From Arthrobacter sp. ISL-48 (GTDB lineage Bacteria > Actinomycetota > Actinomycetes > Actinomycetales > Micrococcaceae): DNA of 64,000 bases. This document shows, piece after piece, positions 1 to 8,240 of the stretch. The position numbers and the translations under genes were made by a program. The DNA lies in the NCBI RefSeq assembly GCF_018613805.1, contig NZ_JAGGPL010000004.1, forward strand, positions 98,995 through 162,994. Reading direction: 5' to 3'. Position 1 is the first letter of the stretch, and the number at the start of each line of letters is the position of its first letter. A model generated the notes under the pieces. It ran no database searches, was not told where the DNA came from, and saw only the letters and a list, made by a program, of their open reading frames with translations.

Positions 1-1232
1 AGCACGGCCGGGCCAACAATCCAGCCGGGGTGTGCCCGGGCGATGTCGGAATCAAGGTTTATCATTTCCGGCTCTACCCACAGTCCAAATTCCATCCCGC
101 GTGAGGTGACCGCCTCGACCAGCGGAGTGAGGCCGGCGGGCCACACCGACTCGTCCACATACCAGTCGCCCAGCCCTGCGCGGTCGTTGCGGCGTCCACG
201 GAACCAGCCGTCGTCGAGCACAAAACGCTCCACGCCCAGCTCGGCGGCTGATTCAGCCAGCTCCACCAGCGTGTTCAGGTCGTGGTCGAAGTAGACCGCT
301 TCCCAGGTGTTGAGCACCACGGGACGCGGTTTTCCCGGCTGGGTGGCAGCGCCCGGGGCCGGCAGGACGTGGTGCGGGCGGGAGCGGAACCAGCTGTAGA
401 ACGCCTCGCTGATGCCGTCCAGTCCACGGCCTGAGTAGGCGGCGAAGAGTGGTGGCGTCGTGTAGCTGCCGCCGGGCTGGAGAATGACTTCGGCGGGTCC
501 CAGCAGTTCGGAGCCGCCGATCATGGTGCGGCCGTCTCCGATGCTGTCCGCGAATTGTTCGTGGTTTCCGCTCCAGGCCAGGTGGGTGGCCCAGACCTTG
601 CCATGGCGGTTACCGAAGCCTTCCGTGCCCGCCGCGAACAGCAGCGAGGAATCGTGGCCGGTGCGGCCGTGCCGGCCGGTCCGGACCCAGGTCCCTTGCT
701 GGATAGACCGGCGCTGGGGGTGGTTTTCCCGGCACCAGCGACCGGTCAGGTCAAGGAGTTCGACGGCGTCCGGCGCCACCGGGAGGACCGTGGCCAGTTC
801 GTCGAGCTGGTAGGGCGTGGTGCCGTCGTTGGTGACGGAGTGCCGGAGTTCCAGCAGGCCTCCGTCGTGGAGTGTCAGGAAGGACCGGACGGTAATGCCG
901 GCGCCTGCGTCGGACTGCACGATGATCGCCGAGTTGCGCGCAGTGGAAGCCGTTACGACGCGGAGGCGGACGGAGAAGTCGAAGCCGGAAACGCCGTCCA
1001 GGACACGGTGGCCCCGTAGTGCCGGCCTGCCCCGCCAGGCGGAGGATGCCTGCGGCAGCAGGCCGGCTGGAACGTTAGCATCAACGGCGGAGTGGGGGAC
1101 GGGTTCGCCCAGGATGGCGAGGTCCGGCAGGGCGGCGCCTAGATCGGCGCCCCAATGGATAATCTCGGCCTCCCCGCTGTTGAAACTGATCACCAGGCTG
1201 GTGCCGGCGGTACGGAGGTGGAGCGGATCCAT
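1..1232 (-). CDS. GH36 alpha-galactosidase, C-terminus cut off by the window edge
   Basis: Probable alpha-galactosidase that removes terminal alpha-galactose from oligosaccharides such as raffinose or melibiose. About 410 residues are visible: the N-terminal beta-sandwich and the start of the TIM barrel, with the family hallmarks LDDGWF, LGDWYVD and WVEPEMIN. The part carrying the KWD nucleophile motif lies outside the window. I chose the ATG at 1232, preceded by a GAAAGAGA ribosome site; an in-frame ATG at 1256 would add eight residues. It is the last gene of the minus-strand unit that includes an ABC binding protein and two permeases, so it probably acts in the cytoplasm on imported alpha-galactosides. 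No signal peptide is seen. Confidence 0.88.
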   Translation of the reverse strand, partial: MDPLHLRTAGTSLVISFNSGEAEIIHWGADLGAALPDLAILGEPVPHSAVDANVPAGLLPQASSAWRGRPALRGHRVLDGVSGFDFSVRLRVVTASTARNSAIIVQSDAGAGITVRSFLTLHDGGLLELRHSVTNDGTTPYQLDELATVLPVAPDAVELLDLTGRWCRENHPQRRSIQQGTWVRTGRHGRTGHDSSLLFAAGTEGFGNRHGKVWATHLAWSGNHEQFADSIGDGRTMIGGSELLGPAEVILQPGGSYTTPPLFAAYSGRGLDGISEAFYSWFRSRPHHVLPAPGAATQPGKPRPVVLNTWEAVYFDHDLNTLVELAESAAELGVERFVLDDGWFRGRRNDRAGLGDWYVDESVWPAGLTPLVEAVTSRGMEFGLWVEPEMINLDSDIARAHPGWIVGPAV

Positions 1233-1311
1233 AGGTGAGTCTCTTTCGGTAATCATGGTGTGCGTTCTGTGATGTGGATATGTTGCAGGTGATGCTTCTG
1301 GACAGGTGGGA

Positions 1312-1355
1312 GTCCGGATGCCGCCGTCGCGAGGAGGGGACGGCGGCATCCGGAC
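1312..1355. terminator. Strong intercistronic hairpin between binding protein and alpha-galactosidase
   Basis: Two 17-base arms (1312-1328 and 1339-1355) are perfectly complementary around a 10-base loop. No T-tract follows on either strand. It lies just after the binding-protein stop on the minus strand, so it could be a partial terminator or a 3' stabiliser keeping binding-protein mRNA above alpha-galactosidase mRNA. Confidence 0.65.
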
Positions 1356-1403
1356 CAGGTGACTGCGGCCACACCCGCAGTCACGCTTTGTGGGGAGTTG
1401 CGC

Positions 1404-2744
1404 CTACTTGAAGAGCGCGTTGACCTGGTCGTTGGCTTCGGTGAGGGAGCTGGCGGGCTTCTTGCCGGAGAGGACAGCGTCCATTGCGGGCTTCATGATG
1501 CCCGCGACCTTTGCGGCCTTGTCAGCGATGGGGAAGAGGAACGTGGTGCCGTCCTTGACCTGGGTCGTGAAGGCGCTGACGTCGACACCCTTGGCTTTGA
1601 ACGCGTCCGCGGCCTTGTCGGAGGAGGTGGTGATGGCGGGGAACACTACGGCCTTGCCGGCCACGACGTCCTGGCAAGCTGTGGAGGCGAGGTACTCCAC
1701 CCACTTGACCGATGCGGCGGGGTTCTTCGTACCGGCCCAGATGGAGTCAGCCAGGCCGTTGAACATGCTGGCCCGCTTCCCGTCAGGTCCCTTGGGGGTG
1801 GGGGCTATTCCTGTTTCCACTCCCTTGTAGCTGGTGTACTGGCCGATCATCCAGGAGCCGCCGGTGTTGATGGCGGCCTTGCCTGCGCCGAAGTTATCGC
1901 TCACGCTGGCGCCAACCGTGGTTTCCAGTTTGGGCATGTAGCCCTTGTCCGCCAGTCCCGCCCACCAGGCAATGGTTTCCTGGAACTTGGGGTCGTCGAA
2001 GTTGAATTTTGTGCCCCAGGGGTTCTTGTCCGTGTGGGTCCAGCCCATGGTGGCGGACAGGAAGCTCCATTGGGTCTGGCCATCTCCGCTGCCGGAGTTT
2101 TCCAGGCCCAGTCCGTAAACTGCCACGTTGTTCTTGTCGAAGCCGGCTTCGTCGCCGCGCTTGCCGTTCTTGTCAACGGTCAGGTGCGCGATGGCCTTTT
2201 CGTAGCTGCCGCCATCCTTGGGGTTCCAGTCGAGGCCCTTGAGTTGCTCTTCCGTGTAGCCGGCGTCTGCCACCAGCTTTTTGTTGTAGAACATGGCGAT
2301 GGTGTCCCAGTCCTTGGGAAGGCCATAGCGCTTGCCGTCCTGGCCGACCCAAAGATCGCTCAGGCCCTTGTTGTAGATGTCAAGCTTGACGTTGTCGTTC
2401 TTGACGGCGTCGTCAAGGGACAGAAGCTGCTTCTTGGAGGCGAACTCCGGGTACTTGGCCAGGTGGTCCGTGAAAACGTCGGGGGCTGTTCCGGAAACAA
2501 AGCCGTTGGTCAGGGTGGTCCAGTAGTCGTCCCAGCCGCGCTGGGTGATTTTCACCTTGATGTCAGGGTTGGCCTTAGTGAAATCATCAGCGCACTGCTG
2601 GTAGGCGGGGAGCTGGTTGGCGTCCCAAAGCCAGTAGTTGATCTCACCCTTGGCCTCGGTAGAGGCGGGGGCGGACCCGCCGCAGGCGGATAGGGACAGG
2701 GCGATGACGGCAGCAGCAGCGGCGACGCCAAGGGACTTTTTCAT
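1404..2744 (-). CDS. Extracellular sugar-binding lipoprotein of a CUT1 ABC transporter
   Basis: This is the solute-binding component of a carbohydrate importer, anchored on the outer face of the membrane. The 446-residue product starts with a lysine-containing signal peptide and a lipobox ending LSAC with Cys21. It continues with the family 1 binding-protein pattern (GEINYWLWDAN, FTKANPDIKVKI, GTAPDVF, NTGGSWMIGQY). The ATG has an AAAGG site six bases upstream. Two permease genes lie upstream in the same orientation and an alpha-galactosidase downstream, which suggests an alpha-galactoside ligand; this is inferred from context. No ATPase gene is present nearby. Confidence 0.92.
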   Translation of the reverse strand: MKKSLGVAAAAAVIALSLSACGGSAPASTEAKGEINYWLWDANQLPAYQQCADDFTKANPDIKVKITQRGWDDYWTTLTNGFVSGTAPDVFTDHLAKYPEFASKKQLLSLDDAVKNDNVKLDIYNKGLSDLWVGQDGKRYGLPKDWDTIAMFYNKKLVADAGYTEEQLKGLDWNPKDGGSYEKAIAHLTVDKNGKRGDEAGFDKNNVAVYGLGLENSGSGDGQTQWSFLSATMGWTHTDKNPWGTKFNFDDPKFQETIAWWAGLADKGYMPKLETTVGASVSDNFGAGKAAINTGGSWMIGQYTSYKGVETGIAPTPKGPDGKRASMFNGLADSIWAGTKNPAASVKWVEYLASTACQDVVAGKAVVFPAITTSSDKAADAFKAKGVDVSAFTTQVKDGTTFLFPIADKAAKVAGIMKPAMDAVLSGKKPASSLTEANDQVNALFK

Positions 2745-2819
2745 GGTGGACCTTTCAGTTCTTGCAGGGGGTGCGGAAGGTAGGTGCGGGAAGGGAGTAG
2801 ATGGAGCGGGTAAAGGTGG

Positions 2820-3761
2820 CTATTTGATGCCGGAGAAGCCGATGGAGTTCACGACCTTCTTGCCGAAGGCTATGAACAGCAGGAGGACAGGCAGGGCGGC
2901 AATGAGGGTTGCCGCCATCAGGCCGGACCAGTCCGGGGCGCCCTGCGGAGACTGGGACTTGAAGACGCCCAGGCCTACCGTGAGGACCCGGACGCTCTCG
3001 TCCTGGCCTACCAGGAGGGGCCAGAAGTACTCGTTCCAGGTGCCGATGAACGTCAACAGTGCCAGCGTGGCCAAGGGGGCGGCCGCGTTGGGCAGCACGA
3101 TCTTGAAGTAGATGCGGAACTTGCTGGCGCCGTCGAGCATGGCGGCCTCTTCCACTTCCCGGGACATGCTCAGGAAAAATTGGCGCAGGAAGAAGATCGC
3201 GAAGGGTGTCATGAACAGGAACGGCAGGATGATGCCGGCATAGGTGTTCAGGAGGCCCAGGTTCTTGATCATCAGGAAGTTCGGCAATGCCGTGAAGATC
3301 GGAGGAACCATCATGGTGGCCAGGAACAGGGCGAATACTTTCTCCCGGCCGGGCCAGCGTAGCCGGGAGAAGGCGTAGGCCGCCATGGAGCTGAAGAACA
3401 CCTGACCGACGGTGACCACGGTGGAAACTATGATGGAGCTGCGGAGGTACCACCAGAAGTTGATGGCCGCGCCGGATCCGCCCTCGGCTATTGCTTCCTC
3501 AGGAGTTTGCAGGCCCAGCACCCTTTTGAAGGCGCCCCAGCTAAAGTCGGCAGGCAGGAGGTTGCCGGCGTTGGCGGCGAGGGAATGGTTGCTGGAGAGG
3601 GCGGTGCGAAGCATCCACAGGAATGGCGAGATGGTGACAATCAACGCGATGACCACGAGGGTCCACGCTCCCGCGCGGCGCCAATTAAACGGCTTGCGCG
3701 GCTTGTTGATGACAGTGCGGGTGGAGGTGGCGTCTTGCCGGGAAGCAGTCGAAGTAGTCAT
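2820..3761 (-). CDS. Carbohydrate ABC transporter permease, MalG type
   Basis: One of two membrane-spanning subunits of the importer. The 313-residue protein has a cytoplasmic N-terminus, about six transmembrane segments and the EAA loop (EEAAMLDGASKFRIYFKIVLP region, about residues 205-225) that contacts the ATPase. It ends in GIK, as MalG-type permeases often do. The start lies 11 bases after the upstream permease stop, so the two are co-transcribed. A 75-base gap separates it from the binding-protein gene downstream. Confidence 0.93.
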   Translation of the reverse strand: MTTSTASRQDATSTRTVINKPRKPFNWRRAGAWTLVVIALIVTISPFLWMLRTALSSNHSLAANAGNLLPADFSWGAFKRVLGLQTPEEAIAEGGSGAAINFWWYLRSSIIVSTVVTVGQVFFSSMAAYAFSRLRWPGREKVFALFLATMMVPPIFTALPNFLMIKNLGLLNTYAGIILPFLFMTPFAIFFLRQFFLSMSREVEEAAMLDGASKFRIYFKIVLPNAAAPLATLALLTFIGTWNEYFWPLLVGQDESVRVLTVGLGVFKSQSPQGAPDWSGLMAATLIAALPVLLLFIAFGKKVVNSIGFSGIK

Positions 3762-3772
3762 AAAGGGGGTCC

Positions 3773-4738
3773 TTAGTCCAGGTCCGATTCATTGCCCTTG
3801 AGGAACTTCATTTGCACGAAGGCCACCAGGGCGAGGATGACGAAGAGGATGACGGAGAGCGCTGAGGCGTACCCGAAGTCCGACTCGGTGAAGGCTTTTT
3901 GGTAGATGTACATCTGGATGACGCGGGAAGCGTTGATGGGACCGCCGCCGGTGGTAACGGCAACGGTGTCGAACACCTGGAAGGAGCCGATGACGGTGAC
4001 AACCAGGACAAGCACCATGACCGGGCGCAGGAGCGGCATAGTGATGCTCCAGAACGTCCGGGTGGGAGACGCCCCGTCCAGGGATGCAACCTCATAAACG
4101 TGGCTGGGAATCGACTGCAGTCCGGCGAAGATCAGCAGGGCCGTGTAGCCCATGTGGCGCCAGACATTGACGAAGGCGATGGTGGGAATGGCCCATTGCT
4201 CGCTGCCGAAGAAAGCGATACGGGGCAAGCCCAGCCAACTGATGACCTCATTGACGATGCCGAGCTGGTAGTCGAGCATCCAAAACCACAACAGGGCAAC
4301 GATGACATTGGCCACCAGGAACGGCAGGAGCAGAGCCCCACGGATGAATGTGGATTTAGCGACGCGGTGCATCAGGAGCGCCAGGCCGAGGGCAATCACC
4401 GTCTGGAAACCGATGTTCAGGCCCACATACTGCACAGTGACCGCCATGGCGTTCCAGAACAGCTCGTCGGAGAAAATAGTGGTGTAGTTCTTGAGCCCAA
4501 TCCACGTGGGGTCTCCGAGGATGCTGTATTCGGTAAAGCTGAGGTAGACACCGCGGATCGTGGGGATCAGGAAGAAGAAGACGAAGCCGAGCATCGCCGG
4601 AAAAATGAACACCATGGCGATCTTCAGGTCGCCCATGCGGTGAGTGATGCTTTTCCTGCCGCCGCTTCCGGTCTTTCCTGCTCTGGAGCGTGTTGCCCGG
4701 CCTGCCGGGTCTCGTTGCTGCTTTGTAAGGGTGGTCAT
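3773..4738 (-). CDS. Carbohydrate ABC transporter permease, MalF type
   Basis: Partner permease of the importer and first gene of the minus-strand sugar operon. I place the start at the ATG at 4738, giving 321 residues, because AGGAAAGGGT sits just upstream. A longer reading to 4810 would run through the promoter region and adds residues unlike the family. A basic, Ser/Gly-rich N-terminus precedes about six transmembrane helices. The EAA loop reads YEVASLDGASPTRTFWSITMP. It is divergent from the oxidoreductase at 4952, with which it shares a 213-base control region. Confidence 0.92.
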   Translation of the reverse strand: MTTLTKQQRDPAGRATRSRAGKTGSGGRKSITHRMGDLKIAMVFIFPAMLGFVFFFLIPTIRGVYLSFTEYSILGDPTWIGLKNYTTIFSDELFWNAMAVTVQYVGLNIGFQTVIALGLALLMHRVAKSTFIRGALLLPFLVANVIVALLWFWMLDYQLGIVNEVISWLGLPRIAFFGSEQWAIPTIAFVNVWRHMGYTALLIFAGLQSIPSHVYEVASLDGASPTRTFWSITMPLLRPVMVLVLVVTVIGSFQVFDTVAVTTGGGPINASRVIQMYIYQKAFTESDFGYASALSVILFVILALVAFVQMKFLKGNESDLD

Positions 4739-4951
4739 CTTCGACCCTTTCCTGACTGTGATGTGGGTAACAACTGACTGCAATCTACACGAGTAGATCT
4801 GGCCCGGCAAGTATTTCGCGTTACTTTTCCAGCAAAGTTTCTCTGGCCGTCCGGCGTCTGTTGACTCGAGTAGATCGCGGTGAAAGACTGAGACTCATGG
4901 AGAGCGCTTGCCCGAGCGATTTCCCCGGGACATTCAGCGAAAGGTAAAACA
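4739..4951. promoter_or_regulatory. Divergent control region of the alpha-galactoside operon and oxidoreductase/LacI pair
   Basis: This region separates the ABC operon from the Gfo-like gene. It holds an inverted repeat ATCTAC-N4-GTAGAT at 4783-4798, a second copy of the shared ten-mer CGAGTAGATC at 4867-4876 (first copy 4790-4799), and an AGCGCT core at 4903-4908 resembling LacI-family half-sites. The LacI regulator at 6168 is the obvious candidate to bind some of these. Which site it uses cannot be decided from sequence alone. Confidence 0.6.
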
Positions 4952-6154
4952 ATGACGTTTTCGATCGGCGTAGTAGGGGTAGGCCAGTTTGGCGGCCAGT
5001 TTGCGCACCTGTTCAACCTGCACCCCGGGGTCAGTGCGGTGTATGTCGTGGATGAAGTTTCACTGCGCGCAGCCGAGGCAGTGGACCAGTTCCACCTCGC
5101 GGGCGTGAAGGCGAGCTTCGAGGAAATGCTGGCATCCGACGTGGATGCCGTGGCCATCTTCACGCAGCGCTGGACCCACGGCCCGTTAGTGGAGCAGGCG
5201 CTCCGGGCCGGCAAGCATGTCTACTCCGCGGTCCCCATGGCCATCTCCGAGGATGAAATCGCACGCATCATCACCGCAGTGCGCGAGACCGGAAACGTGT
5301 ACATGATGGGCGAGACCAGCTACTACAACCCCGCCACTGTTTATGCGCGCAAGCAGCTTGCCGCCGGAAAATTCGGCCGCCTCTTCTACAGTGAAGGCGA
5401 CTACGTCCACGACATGGACCTCGGCTTCTACGACGCCTACCAGTACAGCGGAGGCGAACGCTGGAAGGAGACCGCCAGCTACCCTCCCATGCTGTACCCA
5501 ACCCATGCTGTCGGGGGCGTTCTGGGCGCAGTGCCGGCCCATGCCGTCAGCGTGAGCTGCGTCGGCGTCAAGGACCACCGTAACGATGGCGTGTTCGACA
5601 AGGACGTCAGCATGTTCGGCAACGACTTCTCCAACGCCACGGCCCTGTTCGAGCTGAACGACGGCGGCGTGATGCGCACCAACGAGATGCGCCGCGTGGG
5701 TTACCCGTCCCACATCAGGGAGTCCCGGTTCCGCTTCTTCGGCACGGAAGCCAGCTTTGAGCAGCTCGCCAAAGTCACCGTGTGGCAGGACAAGGAAAAC
5801 GTCCACGACATTTCCGAGCAGCTGGAGACGCGGCCCAGCATGTCCCTCGATGACCCGTCGCTGGCCAACGTGGCCCCCGAGCTGAGGGACGCCTTCGTCT
5901 CCGGGCTGTCGCCGGTCCATGACGCGGAACGCCTCCCCGAGGAGTTCCGCGGAGCGCCCAACGGGCATGAGGGCAGCCATCACTTCCTCGTGGACGACTT
6001 CGTCACCGCGGTCAACAATGGCACGGTGCCGCCGGTCAACGCCTGGGTTGCGGCCCGGTTCACGCTGCCAGGCATCGTGGCCCACGAATCCGCCCTTCAA
6101 GGTGGCGCACGGCTCCCCATCCGCGATTTCGGCGACGCCCCCGAAAGCGCATAG
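4952..6154 (+). CDS. Gfo/Idh/MocA-family oxidoreductase-like protein lacking the EKP motif
   Basis: The 400-residue protein has the N-terminal Rossmann fold (IGVVGVGQFGGQFAHLF, residues 4-20) and the C-terminal alpha/beta domain of NAD(P)-dependent sugar dehydrogenases. At about residues 90-100, where most members have GKHVLxEKP with a catalytic lysine, this one reads YSAVPMAISED, so the usual lysine is absent. Later parts (GETSYYNPATVYARK, GGERWKETASYPPMLYPTHAV) are intact. It may use another residue, catalyse a different reaction, or act as a sensor. AAAGG precedes the ATG. A LacI gene follows after 13 bases, so both are probably one transcript. Confidence 0.85.
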   Translation: MTFSIGVVGVGQFGGQFAHLFNLHPGVSAVYVVDEVSLRAAEAVDQFHLAGVKASFEEMLASDVDAVAIFTQRWTHGPLVEQALRAGKHVYSAVPMAISEDEIARIITAVRETGNVYMMGETSYYNPATVYARKQLAAGKFGRLFYSEGDYVHDMDLGFYDAYQYSGGERWKETASYPPMLYPTHAVGGVLGAVPAHAVSVSCVGVKDHRNDGVFDKDVSMFGNDFSNATALFELNDGGVMRTNEMRRVGYPSHIRESRFRFFGTEASFEQLAKVTVWQDKENVHDISEQLETRPSMSLDDPSLANVAPELRDAFVSGLSPVHDAERLPEEFRGAPNGHEGSHHFLVDDFVTAVNNGTVPPVNAWVAARFTLPGIVAHESALQGGARLPIRDFGDAPESA

Positions 6155-6167
6155 ATAGCATGGACCC

Positions 6168-7187
6168 ATGACTTCCTCGGCTTTGAACACTCCGCGCGGA
6201 CCCGTGACCCGCAAGGATGTGGCACGCTACGCGGGCGTCAGCACCGCCGTCGTGAGTTATGTGGTGAACGGCGGCCCCAAACGGGTGGCTCCTGCCACGG
6301 AGGCCAAGGTGCAGGATGCCATCCGGGTGCTGGGATACCGCCCCAACGCGGCAGCGCGTGCCCTTAAGCTGGGCTCCAGTGAGACCCTGGGACTTATCGT
6401 TCCGGACAACACCAACCCGTTCTTCTCACTCCTGGCCCACGCAGTGGAAGATGCGGCAGCAGCGTTGGGCTACACCCTGGTGCTGACCAACTCTGACGGG
6501 AACCTGGCGAAGGAACGGCGGAACGTCCGTAACCTGGCCGCGCGGCAGGTCGACGGGGTGCTGCTGGCGAGCGTCCTCTTTGAGCCGGACCTTGAGGATT
6601 TGGAGAAGGCTGCCATACCATCGGTGCTGCTAAACCAAGGCCGCGAGGCCGCCGGGTTTAACAGCATCGGAGTGGACCTCGCCACGGGGGCACGGATCGC
6701 GGTGGAACACCTGCTCGGCCACGGGCACACGCGGATTGGGCTGGCCATGGGAACCAACGTCTCCAGCGAAGTCGACGGACGCGAGAGGGGCTGGCTGCAG
6801 GCACTCCGCGATGCTGGGGTGCCCGAAGGGCAGATCGTCCATGGCGAGTTCACCCGCCCCGGCGGCTATCTCGCGGGTCAACGCCTGATAGCGTCCGCCA
6901 ACCGGCCCACTGCCATTTTTGCCAGTTCCGACATGCAGGCCATAGGCATCCTGCGGGCGGTGCGCGAAGCCGGGATGACCGTGCCCGGTGACATCGCCCT
7001 TGCGTCCTTTGACGGGTCGGTCGAGGCAGAATATTCCTGGCCCGCCCTCACCACGATGGAACAGCCCGTACGGGCCATGGCTGAGGCCGCGGTGGACGCA
7101 TTGGTCGGGGCGGGGCGCGGAGAGCCGGCCCAGCACCGGATTTTCCCCACGGAACTCCGTGTCCGCCAGTCCTGCGGCTGCCCTTAG
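6168..7187 (+). CDS. LacI-family transcriptional regulator
   Basis: A 339-residue repressor-type protein. The N-terminal helix-turn-helix (TRKDVARYAGVSTAVVSYVVNG, about residues 14-36) and hinge helix (GYRPNAAARALKLG) precede a periplasmic-binding-like sensor domain (LGLIVPDNTNPFFSLL onwards). An upstream ATG in another frame hits a stop at once, so 6168 is the start. It probably controls the divergent alpha-galactoside operon and its own transcript through the palindromes at 4783-4908. The inducer is not predictable. Confidence 0.93.
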   Translation: MTSSALNTPRGPVTRKDVARYAGVSTAVVSYVVNGGPKRVAPATEAKVQDAIRVLGYRPNAAARALKLGSSETLGLIVPDNTNPFFSLLAHAVEDAAAALGYTLVLTNSDGNLAKERRNVRNLAARQVDGVLLASVLFEPDLEDLEKAAIPSVLLNQGREAAGFNSIGVDLATGARIAVEHLLGHGHTRIGLAMGTNVSSEVDGRERGWLQALRDAGVPEGQIVHGEFTRPGGYLAGQRLIASANRPTAIFASSDMQAIGILRAVREAGMTVPGDIALASFDGSVEAEYSWPALTTMEQPVRAMAEAAVDALVGAGRGEPAQHRIFPTELRVRQSCGCP

Positions 7188-7190
7188 AAA

Positions 7191-7218
7191 CCCTGACCGG
7201 CAGGCCCTGACCGGCAGG
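7191..7218. repeat. Exact 14-base tandem duplication between convergent genes
   Basis: CCCTGACCGGCAGG occurs twice head to tail at 7191-7204 and 7205-7218. It is followed by a small palindrome ACCCGGCCGGGT at 7233-7244 that could help end transcription from both sides. Confidence 0.7.
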
Positions 7219-7246
7219 ACGCCGAACTCCTGACCCGGCCGGGTTC

Positions 7247-8035
7247 CTAGACGGAGGCGAGCCGGAGCTTGCCGATCCTTTCGCCGAGCACCCGCTGGGC
7301 TTCAACGCCCAGGCCGGAGTCGCTGATGACCTCGTCAGCCTCGTCCAACGACGCGATGGAGCTGATGCCCAGCAGCCCCCACTTGGTATGGTCGGCGAGG
7401 ACGACCACCTTCCGGGCCGCGGCCACAAAGGCACGGTCAGTCTCCGCTTCCAGAAGGTTGGGCGTGGTGAAGCCGGCGACGGCGTCCATGCCGTGCACCC
7501 CGAGGAACAGCACGTCCAGGTGCAACTGCTTCAGCGCGCCAGTGGCGATCGGCCCCACCAACGCATCCGACGGCGTCCGTTCGCCGCCGATCAGGATCAC
7601 CGTGGAGCCGAAGCGGGCTGAACCGGTTGAGGTCCCGTAGTGGAACAGATCCGCGATCCGCACCGAGTTGGTCACCACCGTAATCCGCGGACCGCTGACC
7701 AGCTCCTTGGCCAGGGCCCAGGTAGTGGTTCCGGCGCTGAGCCCTATTGCCATACCCTCGTGCACCAGTCCGGCTGCCTCCAACGCGATGGCCCGCTTCT
7801 CGGCGGTTAGCTGCGTGGACTTAAGCTCGAAGCCCGGCTCGTGGGTGCTGACGTCACCGGGAAGCTTGGCGCCTCCATGGATGCGCTCCAGCAGGCCGCC
7901 TTCCTCCAGCAGTTCGATGTCCCGCCGTACGGTCATGAGAGAAACACCCAGTTCCTGGGCCAGGTCAGAGACCCGGACAACACGCTCGCGCTGGATGGCG
8001 TCCACGATGGCCTGGTGACGTGCAGCGGGGAGCAT
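7247..8035 (-). CDS. DeoR/GlpR-family transcriptional regulator
   Basis: A 262-residue regulator. The N-terminal winged helix-turn-helix shows the DeoR signature (RHQAIVDAIQRERVVRVSDLAQELGVS then TVRRDIELLEEGGLLERIHGGA). The C-terminal sugar-phosphate sensing domain includes DRAFVAAARKVVVLADHTKWG, the loop that normally binds a phosphorylated sugar. It stands alone: the upstream neighbour is acs on the same strand and the downstream neighbour a convergent LacI gene. The target is unknown; such regulators commonly control carbon catabolism genes elsewhere in the genome. Confidence 0.92.
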   Translation of the reverse strand: MLPAARHQAIVDAIQRERVVRVSDLAQELGVSLMTVRRDIELLEEGGLLERIHGGAKLPGDVSTHEPGFELKSTQLTAEKRAIALEAAGLVHEGMAIGLSAGTTTWALAKELVSGPRITVVTNSVRIADLFHYGTSTGSARFGSTVILIGGERTPSDALVGPIATGALKQLHLDVLFLGVHGMDAVAGFTTPNLLEAETDRAFVAAARKVVVLADHTKWGLLGISSIASLDEADEVISDSGLGVEAQRVLGERIGKLRLASV

Positions 8036-8240
8036 TTCGGCAGGATCCTTCAGACAGGCGATGGGGCTGGGTCCAGTCTAGGCGTGCCACACGCTGACGC
8101 GTGGCAGTCATCCTCCGCGTGCTGCTCGTACCTCGCTCTGACGCACGCTTCCGGATAACTCCCACGCTTCAGCTTGCCATAGTGAAGGGACCCAGCCGCC
8201 TTGCCTCGGTGGGACCCGTCCGGATGGCGCCCCGCCTTTC

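Noticed and set aside
1359..2693. Long plus-strand open frame opposite the sugar-binding protein
   Set aside because: The minus strand encodes a clear lipoprotein binding protein; the opposite frame is open only because of GC bias and has no family features.
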